Source: Frankia nepalensis (GTDB lineage: Bacteria; Actinomycetota; Actinomycetes; Frankiales; Frankiaceae). Taken from it: a stretch of DNA of 64,000 bases. Within the stretch, counting starts at the first letter, position 1, and every line of letters begins with the position of its first letter. The stretch is from assembly GCF_016786325.1 (NCBI RefSeq), contig NZ_JADWYU010000096.1:56152-120151 (forward strand). Direction: 5' to 3'. Below the pieces are notes generated by a model that saw nothing but the letters and a program-made list of their open reading frames with translations, was not told the DNA's origin and ran no database searches. Of the stretch, positions 6,492-15,061 are shown piece by piece. A program made the translations under genes and the position numbers.

Positions 6492-9428
6492 GTGCACACA
6501 TACCAAGCGGTGGACGCGGCGCTGATCAGGACCACGACCTTTCCCACCGGTCTGGAGTTACCACCGTGGCCGGACCTGAACAGCGACGACGTCGCGACCT
6601 GGCAGCTGTGGCTGCGGCAGGCATGGGCGTTGGACGGGTTCGCCGTCGCGGTGCGGGGCGCCTCGCGGGAGTTGGCCGCCCAGGTGGAGCGGCAGCTCGC
6701 CTCGCCTGCAGCAGCCGACCGGTCCTCGGTGCGGTCGGTGCGGCGGCTGGTGGAGACGCTGATGCGGTATTTGCTGCGCTGGACGAGCAGAGCAACCCCG
6801 TTTGGGCTGTTCGCCGGCATCGCTCCCGTCGAGTTCGACGCCCGGGCGCGCGCCGCCTGGGAAGGCGACCACCGGGTGGTGCACCGGCCGGACGGTCTGC
6901 TCGTGGCGGAGCAGGCCGGGCGGATCGAAGCGCGGCTGGACATGTTGCGGACGGTCCCGGTGGTGACCAACAGCCTCGGGTTTGCCCGCGGCAGGGTGTG
7001 GGTCGTGCCGGGCGTGAGCGCCGACGGCCAGCTCTGGGACGCCGAGGTGAACCTGACCCGCCCCGTGCGGCTGGCTGTGGACCTGGCCCGCCGGCCGATC
7101 GGGTTCGCCGACCTCGCCGCGAAGCTGGCCGTCGACGCACCGACGGTCGAGCGAGCGGTCATCGAACGGATGCTGGCCGGCCTGGTGGCCCACCGGGTCC
7201 TGGTGACACCGGTACGTCCCCCGATGACCGTGACCGACCCGGCGACGCACCTCGCCCGCTACACCCCCGGCCCGGAGCCGGAGCCGGCCGTACGGCCGGC
7301 GGCCGACGTTCGAGTGGGCTGTGCGGTGGCGCTGCCTGCGGCGGTGCTGCGCGAGGCCGAACGCGCCGCTTCGGTCCTCACCCTGGTCGCGCCGGAGATG
7401 CCCGGCTGGCGGCCCTATCACCAGGAGTTCCTCGACCGGTACGGACCGGGGGCGGCGGTGCCTGTCCGGGAACTGGTCGGCGGATCCGGGCTGGGCCTGC
7501 CCCCGGGATACCGGGCGTCGCACCGGCGCGCGCCGCGGCTGCTCACCGCCCGCGACGTCACGCTGGCGAAGATCGCACAGCACGCCGCCCTCGACGGCCG
7601 TGCCGAGGTGCTCCTGGGCGACGAGCTGATCGCCGCGCTGACGGTCGCGGATCGGCCGCCGGTTCCGCACACCGAACTCCGTTTCAGCCTCGCGGCCGAG
7701 TCGCTGGGCGATCTTGATCGTGGCGCGTTCACGCTGACCGTGATCAGCGGTGCCCGGCATGCCGGTGTGACCGTCGGCCGGTTCCTCCACCTGCTCGACC
7801 CCGCCGAACAGGAGCGCTTCCGCCACGCCTACGCGACGCTGCCGACCGCCACCCCTGGGGCGATCCGGGCGCAGATCTCCGGGCCGCCGCTGGCCGAGAA
7901 GATGACCGCCGTCGCCAGGGTCCCCGAGATCCTCCCCGTGCTGCCCCTCGGCGAGTACCAGGACAACCACGGCCTCGATATCGACGACCTGGCCGTTACC
8001 GGGGACGCGCGGCGGCTCTGGCTGGTCTCGCTGTCGCGTGCCCGCCCGGTCGAGCCGATGCTGTTCAACGCGGTCGACCTGGCTGGCGGCCAGCAGCCGC
8101 TCGCCCGGTTCCTGACCGAGATCTGGACCGCCTTCGCGGCGCCCTGCTGCTCGTTCACCTGGGGACCCGTCGCCCGGGAACTGCCGTTCCTTCCCCGCGT
8201 CCGGCATGGCCGGTCGATCCTGCGTCCCGCCCGCTGGACCATCAGCGCCACGGATCTCCCCGGCCGCGCCGAGGCCCTTCGGGACTGGCGCAAGGCGTGG
8301 GAACGGCTGCGCGAGACCTACCGGATCCCCGCCGGGGTACTGCTTGGCGACGACGACGTCCGGATCCGCCTCGATCTCGAGGAGCCGGCCCATCTCGCGC
8401 TGCTGCGGGGTCAGCTCGACCGGCAGCCGGCCGTGGTTCTCACCGAAGCCGGCGGCCAGCCAGGCTGGTTCGAGGGCCGACCTCACGAGCTCGTCGTCAC
8501 CCTTGGCAGGACGACCGACCCGCCGCCCCCGAGACATCCCCGCCCGGTCCAGCCCGCCACCACTGTCGAACACCGCCCGGGCCTGGCTCCCTGGCTGTAC
8601 GTGAAGGTCTACGGCCGAGCCGACGAGATCCTCGCCCGGTTTGGCGACCTACTCGGCGACGACGCGCTCGGCCGGGACCGCTGGTGGTTCGTCCGCTACC
8701 ACGAGCCCGAACCGCACCTACGGCTGCGCATCCCGCTCCAAGGCGCGGACCACTTCCCGCAACCGCGCCGGTGCGCCCACCGTCAGCAAGAACCGCTGCC
8801 GGGCCGGGCGGCCGACGCCTCGTCGTTCGGCGCAGGTCCAGCCCTGGCCGCGCCCGGCGCCGTCATCACGTTCGAGTACACCGTCCGCCAGCTCGCCCGC
8901 TGGGCAGACGCTCTGCGCGCCGAGGCGCTGCTCCGCGACTACACGATCCACACCTACCGGCCCGAGACCCGGTTCGGCGCTGGCCCGACCCTCAGCGCAG
9001 CCGAAGCGGTGTTCGCCGCCGACTCCCACACCGTCGTCCAGCGCCTCACCGGCAACCGGACCGTCGCCACCGCCGCCGGTCTGATCGGCATCGCCGACGG
9101 CTTCACCGGCAACGGACCCGGCTGGCTGATCGACCACGTCGAACACCGCGGCGGCCCGCCATCAGCGCACCCAGGGCGCCGGGTCAGCGCCGACCGCGAA
9201 CAGGTAGCGACGCTGGTCGGGCAGTTCGAGAACAACAAGCTCCGGCAGGCTCTGGTCGACTACCGAGCGCGCGTCGAGCATGACGGCCTCGACCCCGACC
9301 GGGTCCTCGCCGACCTGCTGCACATCCACCACGCCCGAATGATCGGCATCGACCGGGCATCCGAGCGGCACTGCCTCCTTCTCGCCCGTGCCACCGCCCG
9401 CACCCTGCTCCTCCAAGGCACGACATGA
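6492..9428 (+). CDS. lanB: class I lantibiotic dehydratase LanB, full length
   Basis: The 978-residue protein has the two-part structure of full-length LanB. A large N-terminal glutamylation-type dehydratase domain spans about residues 1-670, with the family segment RWTSRATPFGLFAG near residue 95. A C-terminal SpaB_C elimination domain begins near residue 697 (LAPWLYVKVYG). The family activates Ser/Thr of the precursor with glutamyl-tRNA and eliminates glutamate to give dehydroalanine/dehydrobutyrine. GTG 6492 is chosen over 6435 because AGAGGTAG precedes it and the upstream residues are proline/arginine-rich. The stop overlaps the LanC ATG by four bases (ATGA), so the two are translationally coupled. 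A separate SpaB_C protein is encoded downstream. Confidence 0.92.
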   Translation: MHTYQAVDAALIRTTTFPTGLELPPWPDLNSDDVATWQLWLRQAWALDGFAVAVRGASRELAAQVERQLASPAAADRSSVRSVRRLVETLMRYLLRWTSRATPFGLFAGIAPVEFDARARAAWEGDHRVVHRPDGLLVAEQAGRIEARLDMLRTVPVVTNSLGFARGRVWVVPGVSADGQLWDAEVNLTRPVRLAVDLARRPIGFADLAAKLAVDAPTVERAVIERMLAGLVAHRVLVTPVRPPMTVTDPATHLARYTPGPEPEPAVRPAADVRVGCAVALPAAVLREAERAASVLTLVAPEMPGWRPYHQEFLDRYGPGAAVPVRELVGGSGLGLPPGYRASHRRAPRLLTARDVTLAKIAQHAALDGRAEVLLGDELIAALTVADRPPVPHTELRFSLAAESLGDLDRGAFTLTVISGARHAGVTVGRFLHLLDPAEQERFRHAYATLPTATPGAIRAQISGPPLAEKMTAVARVPEILPVLPLGEYQDNHGLDIDDLAVTGDARRLWLVSLSRARPVEPMLFNAVDLAGGQQPLARFLTEIWTAFAAPCCSFTWGPVARELPFLPRVRHGRSILRPARWTISATDLPGRAEALRDWRKAWERLRETYRIPAGVLLGDDDVRIRLDLEEPAHLALLRGQLDRQPAVVLTEAGGQPGWFEGRPHELVVTLGRTTDPPPPRHPRPVQPATTVEHRPGLAPWLYVKVYGRADEILARFGDLLGDDALGRDRWWFVRYHEPEPHLRLRIPLQGADHFPQPRRCAHRQQEPLPGRAADASSFGAGPALAAPGAVITFEYTVRQLARWADALRAEALLRDYTIHTYRPETRFGAGPTLSAAEAVFAADSHTVVQRLTGNRTVATAAGLIGIADGFTGNGPGWLIDHVEHRGGPPSAHPGRRVSADREQVATLVGQFENNKLRQALVDYRARVEHDGLDPDRVLADLLHIHHARMIGIDRASERHCLLLARATARTLLLQGTT

Positions 9429-10495
9429 CCACGGCCCAGTCCCTCAGCAGTGGCGCCGTGGGCATCGCCCTCCTGCACCTCGAAACCGGCAACCAGGATG
9501 CGGCCCGCGCGGCGCTGCACGAGGCGGTCGCCGACGGCGTCAGCATCGCCGAGGGCGCCAGCCTCTACTACGGCGCCCCTGCCCTCGCGTTCGTCCTCGC
9601 CGCCACCGACCAGCCCGGCCTCGCCCGCGCGAAAGCCGCCACCGCGGCGGGAACCGCGACCGTGACACGCCGCCGCCTGCAGGCAGCCCACCGCCGCATC
9701 GACCAGCGCCGCCGACCGCCCTACGCCGAATACGACCTGATCCGCGGGCTGACCGGACTCGGCGTCGTCGCCCGCCGCCTCGACGATCCCGGCCTGCTCC
9801 GCGAGGTCCTCACCTACCTGGTGCGCCTCACCGAGCCGATCGACGGCCTGCCCGGCTGGTGGTGCCCCCACGGCCCCAACCGCACGAAGACCGGCCCGCC
9901 CGGTGGACACGGCAACCACGGGATCGCCCACGGCATCACCGGTCCCGCCGCGCTCCTCGCGCTCGCCCTGCTCGACGGCGTCCGGGTCGACGGACAGGAA
10001 CAGGCGCTCACGACCATCTGCCAGTGGCTCGACGCGTGGAAGCGGCCAGCCGGCGCAGGATCATGGTGGCCGGAGGTTGTCACACGTGACGACCTGGATC
10101 GTGGCGAGCCCCGCCAACGCGGCCCGGCGCGGCCTTCGTGGTGCTACGGCACGCCTGGCATCGCCCGCGCCCAGCAGCTCGCCGCCCGCGCCCTCGGCGA
10201 CACCCCCCGCCAGCACCTCGCCGAGACAGCGTTCGCCGCCTGCATACAAGACCCGGCCCAACGGGCCCGGCTCACCGAACCCGGCCTCTGCCACGGGACC
10301 GCCGGGCTTCTCACCACCGCACGCCGGATCGCCGCCGACGCGAGCAACCCCATCGCCCTCGCGCCGCTGCTGCACCTCCACCAGGACACCGCCGCGGCTG
10401 ACGCATCCCCTGGGTTCCTCGACGGGGCGTCCGGCGCCGAGCTCGCCACGGCCGGCACCACGACCTCCTGGGACGCCTGCCTCCTGCTCTGCTGA
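9425..10495 (+). CDS. lanC: lanthionine cyclase LanC
   Basis: The 356-residue protein is a LanC-family zinc cyclase that adds cysteine thiols to dehydrated residues of the precursor. The family motifs are present: GNHGIAHG at residues 163-170, WCYG with C240, and CHG with C289 and H290. C240, C289 and H290 are the expected zinc ligands. The protein is somewhat shorter than the roughly 400-residue average but all catalytic elements are in place. It is coupled to LanB by an ATGA overlap and is followed 14 bases later by the SpaB_C gene. Confidence 0.9.
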   Translation: MTTAQSLSSGAVGIALLHLETGNQDAARAALHEAVADGVSIAEGASLYYGAPALAFVLAATDQPGLARAKAATAAGTATVTRRRLQAAHRRIDQRRRPPYAEYDLIRGLTGLGVVARRLDDPGLLREVLTYLVRLTEPIDGLPGWWCPHGPNRTKTGPPGGHGNHGIAHGITGPAALLALALLDGVRVDGQEQALTTICQWLDAWKRPAGAGSWWPEVVTRDDLDRGEPRQRGPARPSWCYGTPGIARAQQLAARALGDTPRQHLAETAFAACIQDPAQRARLTEPGLCHGTAGLLTTARRIAADASNPIALAPLLHLHQDTAAADASPGFLDGASGAELATAGTTTSWDACLLLC

Positions 10496-10509
10496 CCGGA
10501 AGGCCCGAC

Positions 10510-11283
10510 ATGCACGAGACACCCTGGAAACAGCTGAACATCACCTATCCCGGCCCGCAGCCCCGCGAGCGCGAAGACCAAGCCATCAACCACCTGGCAC
10601 GCGTGCTGCCCGGCGCCGAGGCGGACGGACTCATCACCTCCTGGTTCTTCATCCGCAAGGGCGCCTGGCGCGTCCGCTACCTGACCGCGCAGGACACCGG
10701 CGGCCATCACGACACGAACACCGACCGACTCCACGCGCTGCTCACCGACGGAATCCGCTGGACAGCCGGCACCTACGAGCCAGAGATCCACGCCTTCGGC
10801 GGCCCCAGCAGCATGAACGCCGCCCATGAACTGTTCCACCACGACAGCACCCACCTACTGTCGTTCCTCGCCACCAACCCACCCGACCGGCGCGAACACT
10901 CCCTCGTGCTGTGCACGGCACTCATGCGGACCGCGGGCCTGGACCTCAACGAGCAAGGAGACGTCTGGGCGCGGATCGCCGAACAACGCTCACCCTTCGC
11001 CACCCCGCCCCCCGACCCGCAACTCTGGGCGTCCTTCACCAACGACGTCCACCGTCTCCTCGTCGGCGAAGCCCGCGCAGACCTCCTCGGCAGCTGGCTC
11101 AACGCGTTCGAAGAAACAGGCAGAACGCTCCGAAACCTCCGCGAATACGGCCAGCTCACACGCGGGATACGCGCGGTCATCGCACTGCACGTGATCTTCC
11201 ACTGGAACCGGCTCGGCCTACCCACCCACGCCCAAGCCGCCCTCGCAGCCGCCGCCCGACACGCCATATTCGGTCCTGCGTAG
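10510..11283 (+). CDS. stand-alone thiopeptide-type (SpaB_C-like) biosynthesis protein
   Basis: The 257-residue protein matches the thiopeptide-type bacteriocin biosynthesis domain, equivalent to the C-terminal elimination part of LanB. Diagnostic segments are the N-terminal W-x-Q-L-N-I-T-Y strand, WFFIRKGAWRVRY near residue 40, and YEPEIHAFGGPSSMNAAHELFHHDS around residue 87. The locus therefore has two SpaB_C domains, one fused in LanB and one free. FxLD loci often include the free copy. Its exact role (elimination, or another peptide modification) is not shown by sequence. AAGGCC lies before ATG 10510. This is the last gene of the operon. Confidence 0.88.
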   Translation: MHETPWKQLNITYPGPQPREREDQAINHLARVLPGAEADGLITSWFFIRKGAWRVRYLTAQDTGGHHDTNTDRLHALLTDGIRWTAGTYEPEIHAFGGPSSMNAAHELFHHDSTHLLSFLATNPPDRREHSLVLCTALMRTAGLDLNEQGDVWARIAEQRSPFATPPPDPQLWASFTNDVHRLLVGEARADLLGSWLNAFEETGRTLRNLREYGQLTRGIRAVIALHVIFHWNRLGLPTHAQAALAAAARHAIFGPA

Positions 11284-11651
11284 TCACAGAAAACCAGCCA
11301 AGACGATCAGTTGACCTGCCCCGCGTCACAGCCCCGGGGGAATGTCAAGAGCGAGGCCCTGACACGGCCTGACGAGGCCAGCCGGCGGTCCGTCGAGGGC
11401 TCGCCCGCCGGGCCCGACTCGGGCACGAATCACATGGTCGCGACTCCTGATGGTCGGGACAACGACTGGGCCTGGGACGAGCCAGTCACTTTGTCCCTGG
11501 TGGCACGGACCCGAGTTCCGGGTCTTCACCGAGGCTGTGACAAACGTGCCTCAATCCCGAAGCCGGGACGTTGGCGGCTGATCCGGACACGGGCGCGGTC
11601 GGGGTGCGCGACGCGGCGACGGCGACCACGCCGCGCGACACCTACCCGAGG
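11284..11651. other. intergenic, convergent gap
   Basis: The 368 bases between the lanthipeptide operon and the convergent SDR gene contain no frame with protein-like composition on either strand. I see no classic hairpin with a U-run, although both operons must end here. Confidence 0.5.
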
Positions 11652-12401
11652 TCAGATGTACATGCCGCCGTTGACGCCGATGATCTGGCCGGTGATGTAG
11701 GCCGCGTCGTCGGAGACGAGGAATGAGACGGCGTTGGCGATGTCGGCGGGCGTGCCGGCCCGCCCAAGCGGCACCATCGTGCTGACTGCGGCGAGGAACT
11801 GCTCGGCGCCGCCGGCCTGGCCGGCCTCGTGGTGGGCCATCGGGGTGTCGACGATCGTCGGCGGGATCGTGTTGACGGTGACGTGGTGCGCGGCGAGTTC
11901 GCGGGCCAGTGCCTTGGTGAGGCCGATGACCCCGCCCTTGCTCGCGACGTAGTGCGCCATCGCCGGGGCGCCCGACTGGGCGCTCGACGACGAGATGGTG
12001 ACGATCCGGCCGTAGCTCGCCTCGATCATGTCCGCGACCGCGGCCTGGATCGTGTGGAAGACGCCGGTGAGGTTCACCGCGATCATCCTGTCCCAGGTCT
12101 GCTGGTCGAGTTGCACGAACGGAACCATGTTCGAGATGCCGGCGTTCGCGACGACGATGTGGATCGGTCCGAACGTCGCGCGCACCGCGGCGTAGGCGGT
12201 CTCGATCGAGGCGCGGTCGGAGACGTCGACGGTGAGCGGCAGGACGGTGCCGCCGGCCGCGGTGAGCTCGGCGGCGAGCTTCTCGACCTTCTCCCCCTGC
12301 CAGTCGAGCATCGCGACCTTGTGGCCGTCCTGCGCCAGTCGCGTGACGATCCCAGAACCGATGCCCTCGGCGGCACCCGTGACCACTGCGATGCGACCCA
12401 T
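11652..12401 (-). CDS. SDR-family NAD(P)-dependent oxidoreductase
   Basis: The 249-residue protein is a classical short-chain dehydrogenase/reductase. It has the cofactor loop TGAAEGIG (residues 8-15), NAG near residue 90, catalytic serine in the SSSSAQ segment, and Y151-x3-K155. The C-terminus ends in the family pattern ITGQIIGVNGGMY. ATG 12401 is preferred because AGGGG sits just upstream; a longer GTG start at 12422 would overlap that site. It is divergent from a TetR gene and probably serves the same pathway as the P450 beyond it. It is a close paralogue of the SDR at 60431-61180. The substrate is unknown; an alcohol/ketone step on a terpenoid- or steroid-like molecule is plausible. Confidence 0.9.
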   Translation of the reverse strand: MGRIAVVTGAAEGIGSGIVTRLAQDGHKVAMLDWQGEKVEKLAAELTAAGGTVLPLTVDVSDRASIETAYAAVRATFGPIHIVVANAGISNMVPFVQLDQQTWDRMIAVNLTGVFHTIQAAVADMIEASYGRIVTISSSSAQSGAPAMAHYVASKGGVIGLTKALARELAAHHVTVNTIPPTIVDTPMAHHEAGQAGGAEQFLAAVSTMVPLGRAGTPADIANAVSFLVSDDAAYITGQIIGVNGGMYI

Positions 12402-12426
12402 ATGTTGACCCCTACTGGACACGAAG

Positions 12427-12444
12427 TTTTGACAGCTGTAAAAA
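12427..12444. promoter_or_regulatory. putative TetR operator
   Basis: The bases TTTTGACAGCTGTAAAAA form an inverted repeat around ACAGCTGT, with one mismatched pair flanked by T4/A4 arms. The repeat sits in the 50-base divergent gap between the SDR and TetR starts, seven bases before the TetR ATG. This is where a TetR autorepressor would act on both genes. Confidence 0.65.
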
Positions 12445-12451
12445 TACGTCC

Positions 12452-13054
12452 ATGGGTACGTCAGGGCAAGAGGTTCGGTCGCGGGGTTCCCGCGCGCACG
12501 AGACGCGTGACCGGATCGTCGACGCCACGATCCAGCTCCTCGCCAAAGAGGGGTATGGCAACATCACGACCCGGCGCATCGGAGAGATCGCCGGAGTGAA
12601 ATACCAGCTCGTCCACTACTACTTCCAGTCGTTGGAAGATCTCTTCATCCAGGCGTTCCGGCGCGGGGCCGAGGAGAACCTTGCGCGCCTCGCGGAGATC
12701 GCGAAGGGCGAGGCCTCGCTGCATAGGTTCTGGAAGGTCAACTCGTCTGCCGGCGCCGGCAAACTCATGGTCGAGTTCGTGGCTCTGGCCCAGCGCCACC
12801 CCGCGCTGCGGCTCGAGATCGCGGCCTACGCGCGACGTTTCCGTGACGCGCAGCTCGAGTTCGCGCGAGCGGCCCTCGAGCGTGAGTCGATCGCCACCGA
12901 CCAGGTACCGCCGATGGTCGTGCTCCTGCTCACGACCGGCTTGGCGCAGCTCGAGGCGCACGACCATCTCATCGGTATCGCCGATGGGCACGACGAAACC
13001 CGTACCTGGATCGAGAACTGGCTCGCCGCCAACACCATCCCAGTGAAGGAATGA
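12452..13054 (+). CDS. TetR-family transcriptional regulator
   Basis: The 200-residue protein has a TetR helix-turn-helix at about residues 18-65 (HETRDRIVDATIQLLAKEGY, then TTRRIGEIAGVKYQLVHYYF) and a helical ligand-binding C-terminus. It is clearly paralogous to the TetR at 62832-63536, sharing LVHYYF, the WKVN segment and the EIAAYA-RFR helix. ATG 12452 is the only good start. Its location between a divergent SDR and a downstream P450 (11 bases after its stop) points to local repression lifted by the pathway substrate. The P450 is probably cotranscribed with it. Confidence 0.9.
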   Translation: MGTSGQEVRSRGSRAHETRDRIVDATIQLLAKEGYGNITTRRIGEIAGVKYQLVHYYFQSLEDLFIQAFRRGAEENLARLAEIAKGEASLHRFWKVNSSAGAGKLMVEFVALAQRHPALRLEIAAYARRFRDAQLEFARAALERESIATDQVPPMVVLLLTTGLAQLEAHDHLIGIADGHDETRTWIENWLAANTIPVKE

Positions 13055-13064
13055 GAGACGACGC

Positions 13065-14258
13065 ATGACCGGCACCGACCTCTACTGGGACCCGTTCCGC
13101 CACGACATCTGGGTGGACCCGTACCCTCTCTACAAACGTCTGCGTGCCGAAGCTCCGGTCTACTACAACGAAGAGCACGACTTCTACGCCTTCGCGCGGT
13201 GGGAGGACGTGGACCGCGGCCTCCCTGACGTCGAGCACTTCAGCAACGCCCGCGGCAACATCTACGAGTTCATCAAGTCCGGCATCGAGATACCCCCGGG
13301 TACCATAGTCTTCGAAGACCCGCCGAGCCACGGCATCCACCGCCGCTTGGTCTCCCGCCTGTTCTCCCCGGGCGGCCTCAAGGCACTGGAGTCGAAGATC
13401 CGCGACTTCGTCGTCCGCCAACTCGACTTGGTGCAGGACAGCGACGGCTTCGATGTCATCGACATCCTCTCAGACAAGGTGCCGATGCGCGTCATCGGCA
13501 TGCTCGTCGGCATCCCCGAGGCGATGCAGCAGTCGGTACGCGACCAGACCGTCGCCGGCCTCAAGACCGAAGAAGGCAGCAAATTGGAGCCTTCAAAGAT
13601 CAGTACCGACTTGTTCGAGGGCTACATCGACTGGCGCATCGCCAATCCCTCCGACGACATCATGACCAAGCTCCTCAACGTGGAGTTCAAAGACCACGAC
13701 GGAACCACCCGCAAACTCACCCGGGAGGAGATCCTCGTCTACTGCACCGTCATCGCCGGGGCGGGAAACGAGACCACCGGTCAGCTCATGGGGTGGATCG
13801 GCAAGATCTTTGGCGAGGAGAAGAACCACGCGCAGTACCAGGAGGTCGTCGCCGACCCATCGCTGGCGGGCAAGGCGGTAGAGGAGATCCTGCGCCTGGA
13901 GCCGGTCGGCCAGGCAGTCGGACGGTACGTAACCAAGGACGTGGAGTTCCACGGCCAGACCATCCCCGAAGGGAGCACCGCGCTCTTCATCGTCGGATCC
14001 GCCGGGCGTGACGAGTCCAAGTTCGAGAACCCCGACGACCTCGACATCCACCGCGACATCACGGCGCAGCGCAGCTTCGGCTACGGCCTGCACTACTGCC
14101 TCGGCGCGAACCTTGCCCGTATGGAGGGACGCATCGTCCTCGAGGAACTGGTGAAGCGCATCCCGAAGGGGTGGGACGTCGAGTTGAGCGACGCCAAGCT
14201 CGCGAGCACCTCGACGGTGCGCGGCTGGGAGAAGCTTCCGATCGTCCTGCGGAAGTAG
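13065..14258 (+). CDS. cytochrome P450
   Basis: The 397-residue protein is a complete bacterial P450. The oxygen-binding I-helix reads AGAGNETTG, the ExxR motif is in EEILRLEP, and the heme loop is FGYGLHYCLG with the cysteine ligand at C345. The sequence AGNETT, with asparagine where many P450s have acid or histidine next to the glutamate, is common in actinomycete families. Redox partners are not encoded nearby. It lies 11 bases after the TetR gene with GAGAGACG before the ATG. Substrate unknown; neighbours suggest oxidation of a small lipophilic compound. Confidence 0.93.
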   Translation: MTGTDLYWDPFRHDIWVDPYPLYKRLRAEAPVYYNEEHDFYAFARWEDVDRGLPDVEHFSNARGNIYEFIKSGIEIPPGTIVFEDPPSHGIHRRLVSRLFSPGGLKALESKIRDFVVRQLDLVQDSDGFDVIDILSDKVPMRVIGMLVGIPEAMQQSVRDQTVAGLKTEEGSKLEPSKISTDLFEGYIDWRIANPSDDIMTKLLNVEFKDHDGTTRKLTREEILVYCTVIAGAGNETTGQLMGWIGKIFGEEKNHAQYQEVVADPSLAGKAVEEILRLEPVGQAVGRYVTKDVEFHGQTIPEGSTALFIVGSAGRDESKFENPDDLDIHRDITAQRSFGYGLHYCLGANLARMEGRIVLEELVKRIPKGWDVELSDAKLASTSTVRGWEKLPIVLRK

Positions 14259-14292
14259 TACCGCACCGTCACGACTGAAGGACGGCCAGTGA

Positions 14293-14339
14293 TCGTCGCC
14301 GCTGGCGCTGTCGGACTCTGCAGCGCCAGCCTGCGACGA
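14293..14339 (+). terminator. stem-loop downstream of the P450 gene
   Basis: GCTGGCGCTG at 14301-14310 pairs perfectly with CAGCGCCAGC at 14321-14330 across a ten-base loop. An outer seven-base stem (14293-14299 with 14333-14339) extends it. There is no U-run, which is usual for high-GC actinomycete terminators. It lies 35 bases after the P450 stop. Confidence 0.55.
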
Positions 14340-14534
14340 CTTGGCAGGCCTTGATCAGCACCCTCGACGCCGCGGCGGCGGTGACACCGCGCGCCGCGGT
14401 GCAGGCGCTGCCCGATCTCGCCGCAGGGAAAAGCCGCGTGGGTAAGCAGGCAGAGGAAACAGCGCTGACGGCGTCCGTGTTCGACCAGATCCTCCGTGAG
14501 ACTGGCATCCCAGACGGGGGCGAACCTCCTGCTC

Positions 14535-14990
14535 AGCTAAACCCCACGGAAACGAGCAGGCCGGCCACGGCCCACCGCACTGTCAGGCCCTCCCAGACCG
14601 TCACGTCCAACCGTTCGAGGTCCTGGTTGATCCGTGCCGCGACGTCGTCGATGTACGAACGGTGGAAGAAGTCGGTGGACAGCCGTCGCACGTACTCGTG
14701 CAGGACGCGACGCAGGTCGTTCGCCCATCGCGCCGCGCCCCACCGTTCCAGGTGTCTGCGACGTAGGCCGCTGTCAGGAAGGTGACTGAGATGACGGCTG
14801 CAGCCGTCTTAGGCCCTTGCCGGCCGGTGTCGAGGAATCGGTGCGGGTCCTGCTAGATGCGATTGATCATCACCCGGAACACGGCGGGTGCGCGGTTCTG
14901 CGCGACGGCGTCCATGAGAAGAAGCAGGTAGCCGGCAACTAGTAGTCGCTCGCCGCCCCCTGCGGGGTGAACAATGCGCGCAGCAGAATC
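14535..14990 (-). pseudogene. decayed gene, family not recognised
   Basis: On the minus strand, protein-like sequence can be followed in pieces. One frame (about 14990-14860) reads VAGYLLLLMDAVAQNRAPAV. A second (about 14820-14760) reads AAAVISVTFLTAAYVADTWN. A third, ending at the TGA near 14535, reads LRRVLHEYVRRLSTDFFHRS and AARINQDLERLDVTVWEGL. Frameshifts and stops separate the pieces, and no start joins them. Composition suggests a protein with one or more hydrophobic helices. I do not recognise the family. The rest of 14259-15061 shows no intact gene. Confidence 0.35.
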
Positions 14991-15061
14991 CAGGTACGCG
15001 GGGAACCCGAGGCGCGCAGCGAGCCCGAATCTGCTCGCCCGGTCGGGATGCGTCGCGCGAT

